64,000 bases of DNA, from NCBI GenBank assembly GCA_002633005.1, contig NMRA01000100.1:84469-148468 (forward strand), given 5' to 3'. The stretch is from Phoronis australis (Eukaryota > Phoronida > Phoronidae). Position numbers and translations under genes: made by a program. The number at the start of each line of letters is the position of its first letter. Within the stretch, counting starts at the first letter, position 1. The notes under the pieces are model-generated. The model saw only the letters and a list, made by a program, of their open reading frames with translations. It was not told the origin of the DNA and ran no database searches. Below are positions 27,301 through 38,520 of the stretch, piece by piece.

Positions 27301-28264
27301 TTTATAATGCCTACGTGGCTGGCATTTATATGTTGATGGATGCAAACTTATCAAGCGATTAACACGACATTGAATAACAATCGATGTAAATAAGCTAGAC
27401 ATCCCGTCACGAAGCGGATCTGAAATTTGAAAGATGCACGCTATATAACGACCTAGGGACACTGCGTCATATTACTCCCAGGTATAACGTAAAAGTGTGG
27501 TACTTTCACAGTATAATTCATTCAAATGAATTTTATATTTGCCCTTTAATGCAGTCGAGTGAATTCATCGTGATTTATTTTCTTTCAAACGTTTCAAGTT
27601 GCTCAACTTCCTCATTCGACTATGGAAAACGTAAAGGCCAAATGGTTCCGCGACGTTTTACTGGGTTAAATCAATACATTGCTGATAACAATAGTTACGA
27701 TATCGGTATTCCATTATTTAACAACCAACTAACCTCCTCGGCCGCATGGTCCTCCAGCAAGAACGTGGCGATTCCTGCTCGCACACGGTTCTTGAACCCC
27801 CTAACTGTCCCTCTGACGCTCATTAGTGCCTGCTCGTCGATTGCCTGAGGGTTTAGGACATCTCTCCTTCCGGCGAAAGTACCCTCCCTAATGATTCCCT
27901 CTTTAGGGGGGCTGCCACACTCGTCGTGTCCATTAACAAAAAATTTTTCCTCGTAAAAATGATCGTTCGCAGCACCAGTCGATTGTTCACCGCCACCATT
28001 CATTCTGAAAAATGGTCTCCTGTGTTTCTCCACGGGGAAAGTTCCCGCGTGATAATGTCTCGTGCCGTCACTAGTTCGGAAGAGATGGCTATCTACATCG
28101 CGCCCACTCCTCAGCGCCTCCAGGTCTTGCTCTGTAAGACCGTGGAATTTCTTCTTCATTTTCCCCGTCAGAGCACGCGGCTTTGTTTTCGAATTACGAT
28201 CGAGACCGCTCGCAGACTCCTCCCTTTCATTTGTTCCGGTTGGCGCTGACATAATGCCACTCAT
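15331..28264 (-). CDS. GRXCR1: GRXCR1 homologue, glutaredoxin domain-containing cysteine-rich protein
   Basis: Four minus-strand exons join in phase 0 at every border: 28264-27734, 20022-19786, 15971-15906 and 15519-15331 (stop TAG). The product is 340 residues; human GRXCR1 is about 290. Exon 1 (177 aa) has a variable N-terminal part and ends with the conserved G-T-V-R-G-F-K block at 152-158. Exon 2 is the glutaredoxin-like fold (I-V-I-Y-T-T-S, then T-F-E-Q-C, V-F-A-D-G). The usual CPYC redox site is absent, as in vertebrate GRXCR1. Exon 3 restores G-G-A-K-K and the N-E-T-G-E-L helix. Exon 4 has four CxxC pairs (286/289, 297/300, 321/324, 332/335), probably zinc-binding, with C-H-G-S-K and C-N-E-N motifs typical of GRXCR1. 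In vertebrates the protein acts in stereocilia and actin bundle growth; the role here is inferred. Confidence 0.92.
15541..15672 (-). repeat. Repeat family C copy (GRXCR1 intron 3)
   Basis: Reads towards the plus strand as a G-run, ..CAGGATTTTG.., CAGACATTCGCACC, GGAATCTGGGAGAATTTTAG, C-runs and TCCGCCACTG. It matches 48136-48294 in the same orientation and 24163-24330 inverted. The left end is lost at an N followed by eight Gs. It sits only about 20 bases upstream of the acceptor of GRXCR1 exon 4. Confidence 0.85.
16545..17200 (+). repeat. Repeat family A, copy 3 (GRXCR1 intron 2)
   Basis: Contains GGACCTTGTCGACAAGTCTG, TATAGATTTTCACTC, GGGTCACGTGACCGTGTCTTT and GAATCCGATCAGCCG in the same order as the other copies. 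It is antisense to the GRXCR1 transcript. Confidence 0.8.
18060..18340 (+). repeat. Repeat family B copy (GRXCR1 intron 2)
   Basis: Shares GCATGGT..TGAAGAAATAACG, TCAGTTCTTTGCAAACCCGG and the closing GTGGTCTAAATCACC block with the other family B copies. Confidence 0.6.
20760..21200. mobile_element. Large foldback element in GRXCR1 intron 1
   Basis: Sequence from 20760 (CCGCTTGGCTCCTTCTACTGG) to about 20973 (CTCTGTCCAG) is the imperfect reverse complement of about 21017 (CCGGACAGAGAG) to 21200 (GTAGAGGAAGCCAGGCGG). The arms are about 185-215 bp, separated by about 43 bp. Paired landmarks include CGCGAAAATTTCGT/ACGAAATTTTCGCG, GTTCTTGGCTTTA/TAAAGCCAAGAAC and AAACCAAGAACT/AGTTCTTGGTTT. An ORF of 102 codons runs across it but is only a by-product of the palindrome. 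Confidence 0.88.
22260..22410 (+). repeat. Repeat family D tandem dimer (GRXCR1 intron 1)
   Basis: Two successive units of about 75 bp, each with a CACCATAGGGG/CACCACAGGGG start, a G-run, GGCTATA, a C-run and TTTTTTAGTGCTG. Confidence 0.85.
24163..24330 (+). repeat. Repeat family C copy (GRXCR1 intron 1)
   Basis: Starts CAGTGGCGGATTTAAGG and ends AAAATCCTGGATCGGCCCCTG. The two ends are imperfect inverted repeats, which is what short non-autonomous DNA transposons look like. The middle carries GGCAGTTCGGAGGTGCGAATG, the inverse of the other copies. Confidence 0.85.
24677..24982 (+). pseudogene. Possible reverse transcriptase relic (non-LTR type)
   Basis: A short open frame carries L-L-L-V-D-Y-S-K-A-F-D, which resembles motif A of the reverse transcriptases of LINE-like elements. 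Nothing recognisable follows, and no catalytic Y/F-x-D-D segment was found. If genuine it is a heavily decayed fragment inside GRXCR1 intron 1; chance resemblance is possible. Confidence 0.3.
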
Positions 28265-29846
28265 TACAGCAAGCTGTCAAGACTCATCATCACCCGCCGA
28301 GTCACAGGTATCGTGTAATAACAGACTGGGACGGGGTCGATACCACGTGACTGATAATGCTGCATCACACACCTGAGACATCGATTATCAAGTTACAGTC
28401 ACTGCTCGCCTGTTGCACAAAGTAACGCAGCGGCGACTACAGGTCACCAGAACGTCTACACTGAGAAGCCTGCAAATTGTACATAAAATCTGATTGTTTT
28501 AAAATGCATGGAGAGAGGAACACAAGACCATAGAGTCAAGTCAGTTCGTTCAAACAACATTAAATACGTATTTTTTGAAAGAAGAAAGTCTGTAGAGTTT
28601 GATTTTTCCCCTTCAACAGTTTTGTTAGATATTAACGTTCTACATGAAATATCAATATCGACGTTAAGGTTTCCTGAATCATCATTTCGTTTTCGTTTTT
28701 GTTTCATGTACCCTTAATAAAAGTCATAAAAGCCCTATTTTGATAGTAAGTCAAATTTTAATAGCAGTAAATGGCCTAAATTAAAAGTTCGCTTCTCGCA
28801 CGAAACCCTTAGCTCAGCCCGTAAGTCTTCAGCGCTAAACAGGAAACAAAACCAAAAACAAGGGAAAACGGGAAAAAGAGAGAAAAGGGGCAATACAAAA
28901 AGGAAACAACGAAAAACAACACAATAATAGAAAAAAAGGTTGGAGATTCGAGAGCTAATTCGATAATTTCTGGTTTGATTAATGGTTTGACATGGCGGCA
29001 ATTGGACAATTTTTGGTTTAGAATCTTGGTTTGCCAGGTTATGATTGGTCCGGTAGATCACGACTCACCAGCGGATTTAAGAGCTATACATAATTTCTTT
29101 TTTCACATATGTCACGTACACGTAATGGAAATGGTAATGATTATACATAAACATACTCACTCGCATGAACAGATAGTAGGTCTATTCGAACTCAATGACG
29201 AGCTTCAAAATTGTTTTATTTCAATGCAAATCGCGATGTGACGTATTCAAAGCAACCACATTAGCCTCCATAATGAAATAATTATATCGACGTACGTGGA
29301 TCAAGTCGAAAGATTACTGATGTGTGACATTTGAAATGCCATAAGAGTTTGCTCTGAAAAACAACAACTGTATTAATTTGTGGTAATGCAACAAGCCTCA
29401 ATGCGTGTACTACAAACAATATTCACGCAGCACGAATCGTCAATGAGACTGGAAAACGGGTGCGTTCTAATTTTGCCAACACAGAAAATGTATATCGACC
29501 AGTAGTCGCAAGACAATCATAAGAACGATGGCATGTAATTAGGACTAAAATACGACAACGAACTTCACAGTACACTGGAGTCCTTGTGGCATTTTAGCAT
29601 TACTGCAAAAGAAGGTTTCCATGGGAACAAATGTATTTGGCTCAATACACGTTCGTTAGGCGACACCGGTGAATTCATATCGCCTGTAATCCTTACTAGT
29701 CATGCAAAATTTGACATGCTAAATTCCGCTGTTGTCAGATTGAGCTCTTCTTCGTCATAAAACTCAAAACAGCAACAAACGATACATGAGTTCATCACAG
29801 GCTTCATCATCTAGCAAACACACATTCCATCCGGGATTGCATTACT

Positions 29847-29901
29847 CATAGGCGGCGCGGCACTCAGAAAAGTGGGGGGGGTTATAGGTGCGCCGCCCAT
29901 G
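29847..29901 (-). repeat. Repeat family D, short monomer
   Basis: CATAGGCGGCGC..CAGAAAAGTGGGGGGGGTTATAG..GCGCCGCCCATG is the family D unit in reverse. An N at 29923 just outside suggests difficulty in assembling the G-runs. Confidence 0.75.
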
Positions 29902-30489
29902 ATACTACATGCCTGACGGGGGNTTGTCTGTCATGGGTCATTCGGTGTTCAGTGCGGTATTATTGTTCGTTTTAAATCAGTTTTGGTTGGTACCTCGAAT
30001 ATCTAGTCTAGCTCATTTTTTGGGGTCTTTGTAAGGCCCCCAGGGGTCACACCCAGAGTGCAGACAACGGCAGACGTCCATTTCTGTACATACTGAGGTG
30101 GACTTTAAATGCTCCCGTGGTCAGATGTTGGTACCTCGTTCATCTATGCTAAGTGCTCTGGGCTGCCGGTCTATTAGGCCCAGCTAGCGTGACAGAGTAC
30201 GTGCCAGTTCTTCTTCGGTAAAGCTAAATACCATTTTAATCCAATTTTAATCTGTTTCGTCTGTTTTCATTGCTGGAGAAATTATATTTTATTGATTCTT
30301 GAAGCACCTCCCATCACAAGAAAGATTTGATTTGGACAAATTAGTACCGTTAATTACGAGGGGTATCACAATGTCCCCGCTTAATTAGTCGAATTGGAGG
30401 TTATTTCAAGACTTTGAAAGAACCGACACTTGGTTATTGCAAGAGACTAGACCTTACAAATATTGGCTTGTCGCCGTGTGACATTTTAT

Positions 30490-30625
30490 GCCGCGCCGAA
30501 CAACCCCGAGTTCTTTGCTAAACCACTAAATCACTTCTCACCTAAACAAGATGAGACCCATATATCATCTTAAGTGGCATAAATCAAGAGTTCTCTTCCT
30601 GCACGGAACGCGGGTTTGTAGGTGT
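30490..30625 (+). repeat. Repeat family B copy
   Basis: Carries GAGTTCTTTGCTAAACC, AAATCACTTCTCACC and TGGCATAAATCAAGAGTTC followed by GCACGGAACGCGGG, in the family order. Confidence 0.6.
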
Positions 30626-30880
30626 TTTAACTGGATATAAAGAAAACTGACACAGGAAATATTTACTTCAAAGGACTGCTCAACATTGCAAATCTAGTGA
30701 TATTACCAGCAAATAGCAACAAAGCCCTAGGTATGTCGGTCAAGAAAAGACAATCGTAACTAACATCCGCTAACTGCAAGAGTAATTCCTTCACATTACC
30801 CAAACCAATTCATGGCAGGAGTTTTGTTAACAAAAACCATGTAGGCAGCGGGACAAGGTGTACATCATGCTGTGCTACTA

Positions 30881-31000
30881 ACAGACAGTATTGACCACGC
30901 CTGTGGGCGGAGCTGGATGTTGTCCACAGTTAGACAAGGCCAACAGACGGTACTGACCATGCGTGGAGCTGGATGTTGTCCACAGGTAGACACCGCAAAC
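30881..31000 (+). repeat. Tandem duplication, about 62-bp unit, two copies
   Basis: ACAGAC(A/G)GTA(T/C)TGACCA is followed in both copies by GGAGCTGGATGTTGTCCACAG and TAGACA. The second copy starts at 30943 and is a few bases shorter. Confidence 0.9.
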
Positions 31001-32659
31001 ATTGGCAAGGTGTCGAACACAGCTGCCACTTACGAACATGTACATCTAAGCACATCGGATATATCAACCAAAGCATATATGTAAAGGAGAGCATCACACA
31101 CACACGTGAATGCATTGATTTTACTTAGAATTCCAATAGGTACAATTGCATTCGCGCATGATGGGAGATAAATTTCTGATAGAGAAGAAAAATTACCAAA
31201 GTTGCAAAATATCAAACCCACAACCCACTGCAACTGGGCAATTCACTGACCGGTGACGAGACCATCCTTTCAAGGGGCGTCAACAGCATATAATCATTCA
31301 TAAACTTGTAAATACTAAAAACTAATCATATTATTCTTTATTACACAGTTCATTACAGCAAGTCTGCACATACTCAAGTTGGACAACTATTAGTAGTACT
31401 GACAGAAAATCAAAAAAATAATTTCTTAAGTATGAAATATCACAACATTAAAACATTCCAGTGAAGTCCTTTAACAAGAGCCAAGGCAAAATGCCAATGG
31501 TATAAAATACAAAAGAAGCCATGGTGTTTTGTTTCCAACATCAGCTGTTGGTGTACCATGTGACCAAGTAATATTAATCCCATGATGCCTGATATTTCTA
31601 CCAATACTACACCGAGGTCCGTATGGCAAAGGCCTTTACTATCAAGTACTATCATATAGTTTCTACATTACATAATCTAAGGATAACCATAACAGTATCA
31701 ATGCCATCACATCTGAGTAAAAATCCCTGAAACCATACAAACACATCCACATAAAATAAATAACAATAACACGAGATTAACTTAGCCCAACAGACAGCTA
31801 TGTGCAACATTTTGTAACTGTGTTGATATTGAGAACAAAACTAATTTCTACTGATTATCATCTAATTCACTGTCATAAATTTCATTTTTCTGTTATAATT
31901 TTCTGGATTCACTTCACAACAAGCAGCCTGCCCTTCCAGTATATCACTGAACACTACAAAAAACACATGCTTGAGCCAATCAAATACCTTCAAGAACGAA
32001 AATTTCTTTTAGAAATTAATCACTGAGTTTAATGATTATTACCAAATGTATCAACCTGTTCAAACTGTAACGCCACCTATCTCAAAGCTTAGAAAACAGT
32101 TTGCTAGCTACAACATGCTAAGCCAATGAAGTACTGAATACAAAATAGTGAGCTACTGCCACCTAGCGTAGATCAAACATACCAACTCAAAATTCTTTAA
32201 TCATACTATACTTAACTCTAAACACACACCAATCCAAAAAAATATACTAAACCAAACTAAAACTGATGGTTAAAATATTCAATCTCTGAAAAATTTGATT
32301 ATGACTGATAAATTCATACAACTGTTCAGTATAAAAACACACACACATATACAATTACACACACAGCATTAAAAAAAGGCTAATTCTTAATTCAGCAAAG
32401 TAAAGCAAACCAGATCACATGCTATAAAACACTTCATCACGACCCTGTATTTCACTTGATGTCCAACAATTACTTGTACCTAAGTTCACACAACCATCAA
32501 CTCACTAGGGACGGAGAAGCAAACTCACTGCAGAATTAGTAAGAAGAAACTCCAGTCTATCTGGACAACTATGTATGTATTTCAAATGCAAGCTTAATCA
32601 ACCTGGCAATAATACCGGCACTAAAGCCACCTAGCATCATAAAATTTTTTTTTTGATTT

Positions 32660-32950
32660 CGACCACTTCTAGTTGAGAAATCGGTCTCAAAAAGTTCCTT
32701 GGTCAAAATTGGTGTGATTTCCGGATTTGGAAACGAATTTAATGATTGAGATCAGGCTTTACAAGTTGACACACCTAAGCGTCTGACTTCATTTGCTGAG
32801 CCTTGTCTCGAAAAGTAACGAATTGCCAATTCCTTGCATTACCGAAAATCACTTCTCATCTGAGCTACAAGGAATAAGTTCAGACCAACTTTAGAGGGAT
32901 AATTTTGTCAAAATCGAAATTTAGTTTCTTCCACAGAATATGGGCTTATT
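32660..32950 (+). repeat. Repeat family B copy
   Basis: Contains AAAAGTAACGAATTGCCAATTCCTTGCA and GAAAATCACTTCTCATCTGAGC, which match the copies at 18060 and 30490 in order. It lies downstream of gene 3 on the minus strand. Confidence 0.6.
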
Positions 32951-33214
32951 GTCCCTTTAACTACATATGCAAAAGAACAGAACAAAGACATATTTGTTGA
33001 AAATGACAAACAGTATGTAATGAAAATACACCCTTAAGATGCCATGTCTGCGAGATTGTTGTAACACTAACTACATAAGGAGCTTTTGCGCTGAGATTAA
33101 TCCGTGTACATAAAATTATTAACCTTTCATGCAGTAAAAAAGCTACCACTAATGATTATACCGTTTAACAATGTTTCTCTGAAAGACTTTCAGGGATGTA
33201 ACATTATATTCTGA

Positions 33215-36200
33215 CTAGAATGTCTTGTCTTTAACTTGGGGTTCTATCATCTCAATGTCCGCAGTTGGGTTGGCGTGCCTGAAAAATAACCACAAATGAT
33301 CCGTTTATATCTAAGCCACGACAAAAAATTTGATCAACAGTGGAGGTTTACGGACTGACCACTACCACAGGATATATTTGCCATGAGCTGTAATTTTCTT
33401 GTTCATGATGCAAACTATTTCTTTCCACAAAAAAAATCATTTGTACCGCCGCACATCCAGCAGTACCAACCAGTTAGGGTGCTGCCCGGGCAGACCGTAA
33501 CCCCTCCATAACTGAGCCACTGGGAATGTCTTGTTCAAAGCTGCTTTCTTGAACAGACTCTGAAGCAGACTAAAACGGAGCACTAAAAAGAATGCGCGAG
33601 TAAAATGAACATTCGTTCACAGCTATACTGTAGAAGTTCTGCACGCTTCGCAGTTCTTGATAAGGAATGATAACAGACCACACCATCAGACAACGAACAC
33701 ATGACAAACAAATGAAACATGCACGGAATAAGTATCATAACATCACGGTGTTTTGAAGGAAAAGGTAACCACTGTTGGTACTCCTACTGCCAAATATACA
33801 TTGCCTATACACACCCCTCTGGTACAGCCGCCGGAGGAGCAGTTGGTTGAGCGGACGGTTGCCGTGGATATACAACTTCAGGACCCCATACTTGGGACTT
33901 GTACTGCAAAAACAATAGTCAGTAATTACAATTAAAACATCGTTCTTGTTGTGTATTGAGGGACAGGTAGCTACCGACACGGGATCACTTCTTGAACAAA
34001 ATAACTCTATGCCAGGGTCCATTTTTTTGCCCGTGATGAACTCCACAATGAAGTACGTAGTACACACCCATTCAAAATTTGATGGAGTCACCCACAGCAC
34101 ACTGTACACAAAAAATATCACAGTATTCGTTAATATAAACCAGGGCTCTTGATGCCTCGGTTTTGGGGCTGACGATGGGCCCCATTACCCTATGAAAAAT
34201 ATTTTACACTCACATGAAAATTCCCTCATTAGGCCCAAAAGTTCCCTGTCAATGATTAAAAATTACCCTAAAGGTTGGAATTACTTCTGCAAACAATAAT
34301 TTGTCCACTTGAGATATTGCTGATGAGGGATGGCCACTGGGCGGTTGAATTGGTGGTGACCTGGAGGTGGTGTCGGGATCTTCCCCTCCATCAAAAATTA
34401 CCCTCACATGCTCAGGGAAGGCACACGCACTTTTCCTCCATCAGATGAGTAATGGCCCAGTAAGCCTTCTGACACAGGCATGTATCTATCTCATTGCTGT
34501 CAGTGGATATCCTGACAAATGTTAAGCTGCAGATCTCACATGTGCTTACAGTTGCTTGTCTTCTTGGAAGAGATTTATTTAAATTTCAAAATTGATAGAA
34601 TCAAACTGTGTTCTCATGAATGACAGCTACTCTAATTCACTTATGGATAAGCACATGAAGTTTCCTTATTAGAGTTGAGGCTAGTAGCAACAATGGCAGC
34701 AGAGAAAAGAATGATTATCTCATTCACATGTTTACCATATTGTGTCCTAAATTGGTGAAATTTAACCGTAATAGCTACCCAATATGTTTGCCTAAATTCT
34801 GCTCAAGGTTTCAGAACAGCATCATCAACATCATGTGCATGCATTGCCACCGAATGTGAAATAACGTTCTTGCATTTTTGAGACTTCACACAGCATTCAG
34901 TTCAATCTTGACAGCAAAATCACAAATTAAGTGATACTTAGTCAAGACTGAATAATTTTACTACTATTGTTTAAAAAAATAGTTGAGGGCAATAGTTCCA
35001 GGAAGACTTACGTTTCGTTTGTGTTCAACAGTCCGTACAATGTAACACAGGGCACAGGCCAACAAGAGGCCAACAAGAAATATGAGCAATCCTGCCAGTA
35101 GGAGACCAAGTCCCGCATAACCAAGGCCTCTGGAAAGGAAGTCGCAAAAATATAGAACATCAAGTAAAGGGTTGCGATTCATGGTTAAGGCATTTATGAG
35201 AAAAGTTACAAGTGTAATTATGTGCTTCACATGCGATAAATATATGGTGACATTTCCAGCAGGTTTGGAGGGATCTTGTTCTTTGTGAAATTCTTGCGTT
35301 TACGAGTCACAACCTTCACAGCCTTGTTAAAGAAGCTCGCTCCTTTGTCGGATGAGTAGTACTTGGCAGCTAGTTAATACTTGATACACGACGAGCGAAA
35401 TATTGAACATGTTCCAGACCTCTAATGAATTGCCATTTTTTAGGCCAAAGCCCTGAAACAACCTCTAGTTTGAATAAAGAACAAGTTGAAACCAAATCTA
35501 AAGTAATTTTTAAAGAGGAAGTTTATAGCAGCTACATTAAATGTTAAACATATTTTCTGACCATTGTTCGTCCCAACTTTGACAACATCATAACCCCCAA
35601 ATGATTACAGCCCAGCCGAGAGTACTATGGTTATTAACATCCTAGTACTCCAGTATATATTAAAGTGTTTTATTAGTAGGAAAAATCCAAGTCCAGTGTT
35701 TTTGAGAAAATTCCTGCAATCCGTAAAGTTGCTGAATACAAGTATATTTTAGATGAATGAAAGAATTTCACAAAATCAACCCTTGATTGTATCTATGGCA
35801 GACCACACATCTAAGCAGTTACAACATAATTGTACATTCTCCAAGTTGATGTCCCTAGCATCTGCCATAATATGTGTCCTCAATCCTCCATTCTCCTCAC
35901 TTCATTCCAAAATAATTACGAGGTATTTACCTTTCAAAGAGTACAATGCACATAAAAATATCAAATAAGTAAAACTATTTCGTGCAATTTAAAGCAGATC
36001 CTTTCCAAAACAATAGCATAACACAAGAAATCAATGATTAGTCATTTGTCATCAGTATAAACTAGGGGACATTTTTCGTGAAATTGATTTAAGACAGAAA
36101 TCCGACAATAAGAACTACGCTTCCACTTCCCAATTGCTGAAAATAGTTGAGCCAAATAATTGTGAGCGCATGACGATCTAGAAATAATTATAAAAATAAT

Positions 36201-36526
36201 CTTAGTGACTAACAGCTGTACGTATATTCTCGGAAACTTTGCACATTTGCTGAAGTGGGATTTAATTATTTTGCAGAAATATTAGTGTGGAGCGTAAGAA
36301 CAGATTTCTGACTTAAGTCACTTTCATGAAACAGGCTTCAAGTCACAGCTCACCTTTCCCACTTATCTGCGTTATTCCAATACTGTGCAAAGAACGCCAT
36401 CAGAATAATGCCCACAGCTACGGTTAGGACTCCGATTACTAACCAACCCACACTACATCGACAAATACGAGTCCATTTTTTCTTTACATCGGCTGGTGTA
36501 TGCAAGTTGCCCAGGTCAAACGCCAT
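33215..36526 (-). CDS. Small two-pass membrane protein with PTAP motif, paralogue 1
   Basis: Minus-strand exons 36526-36354, 35129-35012, 33903-33815 and 33278-33215 (stop TAG) join in phases 2, 0 and 2, giving 147 residues. The start ATG heads the first exon and aligns with the paralogue. Visible parts: an N-terminal basic stretch K-K-K-W-T-R and C-R-C at residues 15-24; a first hydrophobic segment at about 27-48; the Y-W-N-N-A-D-K-W-E-R linker; a Gly/Leu-rich second segment at about 59-89 ending A-C-A-L-C-Y-I-V; a basic turn; a Pro-rich tail with Y-P-R-Q-P and P-T-A-P (117-120); and the end E-P-Q-V-K-D-K-T-F. The short inter-segment loop predicts both ends on one face, probably cytosolic. 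The cysteines beside the first segment could be palmitoylated. I do not recognise the family. Confidence 0.85.
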
Positions 36527-36925
36527 TTTAAGTAGATCTGTTTGCTAGTTCTAATCTGCAAAATCAACCAGTGGAAACAGAAACGAAAAGGCAACAGACT
36601 GCCTGAGAAAACCTCATTTTATCATTACAGCACCAATAGAAACCAATGGGCTGAAATTTTGCAGACAGTTCATGAAAAACACTGACAGTGAAAAGGTCAA
36701 GACATATGTTATGTAAGTTTATGATCACGGTAAAAAATCTTAACTTCAAAATATACCTGTAAGAATAAAGCTAGCTGTATAAAAACTAACAGCGAAAGAA
36801 TTTACGAATTACGCTGAATCCAAATGGAATCACGTGACAATAGCAACGCCGAGATGCCACATTAATAAAACTTCCTCCGCAATGGTTTGTACCCCTGCTT
36901 GTAAAGGTGGCGCTGTATGAGACTA

Positions 36926-37066
36926 CATGGGCGGCGCACCATAGGGGCTGGGGGGGCTATAGCCCCACTTTTTTAAGTGCAATGCGGCACATGGTCTATA
37001 GGCGGTGAACCACGGGGGGCTGAGGGGGCTTTAGCCCCCACTTTTTTTAATGCTGTGCCACCCATG
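36926..37066 (+). repeat. Repeat family D tandem dimer
   Basis: Starts CATGGGCGGCGCACCATAGG and ends TGCCACCCATG, with two G-run/TATAGCCCC/ACTTTTTT units in a row. It lies between the two two-pass membrane protein genes. Confidence 0.88.
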
Positions 37067-38282
37067 GACTTAAAATTACAAGGACGTATACAAGTGTGTT
37101 GTGTATCAAATATAGAATTTGCTGGAATCGCGTAAACGAAGCTCATGACCCACACACTCATTTTTATTCCGGAGAAACTTCTTGGTTTATCAACACGCTC
37201 CAGGTATGTTAGTGTACTCTGTTTCAGTTTAGAATACAACATACTTCAACGGGTGGAAAATACTGATAAATCACAATGCATTAATTTCACGACACAGAGA
37301 AGGGACATAAACATATGTTAGACAGATAGCATGCAGTTTACAACACAGTGCAAAAGACAGAGTTAGTTTTTGATCATCTAACAAATTTATTAGTGGCAAC
37401 AACAACATTAGTAGGTATGTTAAACAATACAAATAAAATTAACATAAATTAACAGCAAAAAAAGCAGGAGGAACATTCACAAACAACAAAGGAAAATTGT
37501 GTGGAATTCATTCACAGAAACAACTCTCAGGCACAAGATCATGGTCAGTTTAGATTTAACACTTACACAGAAAGTTCTATGACAAATTTTTTTGAAAACA
37601 TGAGTCAGTGAGAGAAATTTACTTGACAGCAACAAATCTTCAGTTTGAGACAACGGTAATCGCTATAATTATATTTTTGTCTGTTTTTAAGGTATTCTTC
37701 TCAGTGCCATTTTTTTACATGCACTTTGATGACAGAAGAAACATAAAAGCCAATCAAAGTATTTTTAAAAGGTATTTTTTGACAAAATTAAAAAAAAAAA
37801 ATTCATTTGTCCATAAAAGATTTTCACTCTATCTGAACACTCCAAAAAGCATGAGAATGTTGCATTAACTCAAACGAACCAAAATCAAAATAGCAAGAGT
37901 AATGTTTTCAACAGAATCCAATAACAGCATTCAGACAAGTTTCTTCAAACACTCGAATAAAGGCTGAACAATTAGTTGATGACCATTCTTTGTCATCTGA
38001 ATCAACACAACATACCTCTTTTCCCTTTGATTGCTCATTTGTAAATTCTATATCAGATCTCCAACTAAGTTGGTGTTGTAAATTATCACTGAAATAACCT
38101 TAGCGAGCGGTACACTAAAGAAACTGCAACATTTTCCGCTGGTTAGAGTAATTTTCATCGACTTGACCAGATGTCATAAGTTCAAGTTGTTGTTTGAAAA
38201 ACGAAACCTGGTCCTTGCACTCTAAAAGAGGGCCACAAAATCAGAAAAAAAATCCTATGTACTAATATGTCCGTAATAGTCA

Positions 38283-38520
38283 CTAACAGGGGTTCTGCAT
38301 TTTAAAAATCAAGTTTTCTTCACTATCTAAACAACACGTGTCGAACTGGTTCTCAAAATCTGGGAGCCCCTGTAAATGACTATTGCCCATGTCTATTATG
38401 CACAATGAAATACTGGTAATGGTCTGATATAAGATGCCCAAATTTTGAGAACCAGTTTTCCCCATTAAATAATGGGCATCAAACTGGTTCTCAAAATGCG
38501 TGCACATTATATCAGACTAT
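38283..38520. repeat. Repeat family E copy, palindromic
   Basis: AACTGGTTCTCAAAAT, its inverse ATTTTGAGAACCAGTTTTCC, and AAACTGGTTCTCAAAATG follow one another, with CATTAAATAATGGGCAT at the centre of the right half. The words match 55035-55195. Confidence 0.8.

Larger units (their letters stand above)
20023..27733 (-). other. GRXCR1 intron 1 (about 7.7 kb)
   Basis: No exon of another gene was recognised. It holds the foldback element (20760-21200), a family D dimer (22260-22410), a family C copy (24163-24330), the possible reverse transcriptase fragment (24677-24982) and a G/C-rich patch near 25625-25740 whose end GGCTGGGTGCGCGCATG reappears near 52083. Confidence 0.6.
28265..33214. other. 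Intergenic: GRXCR1 upstream region and sequence downstream of gene 3
   Basis: No gene recognised. It includes a family B fragment (28765-28805), a family D unit, an N at 29923, a 62-bp tandem duplication (30881-31000), family B copies at 30490 and 32660, and a markedly G-poor plus strand from about 31400 to 32600. A minus-strand AATAAA at 31342-31337 could end a long 3' UTR of gene 3; that is inference. Confidence 0.45.

Noticed and set aside
27926-28376. Two plus-strand ORFs of 104-107 codons
   Set aside because: Antisense to GRXCR1 exon 1, which has the supported conserved block.
33735-34121. 128-codon minus-strand ORF
   Set aside because: Wrong frame over exon 3 of membrane paralogue 1; the splice-consistent frame encodes the P-T-A-P tail.
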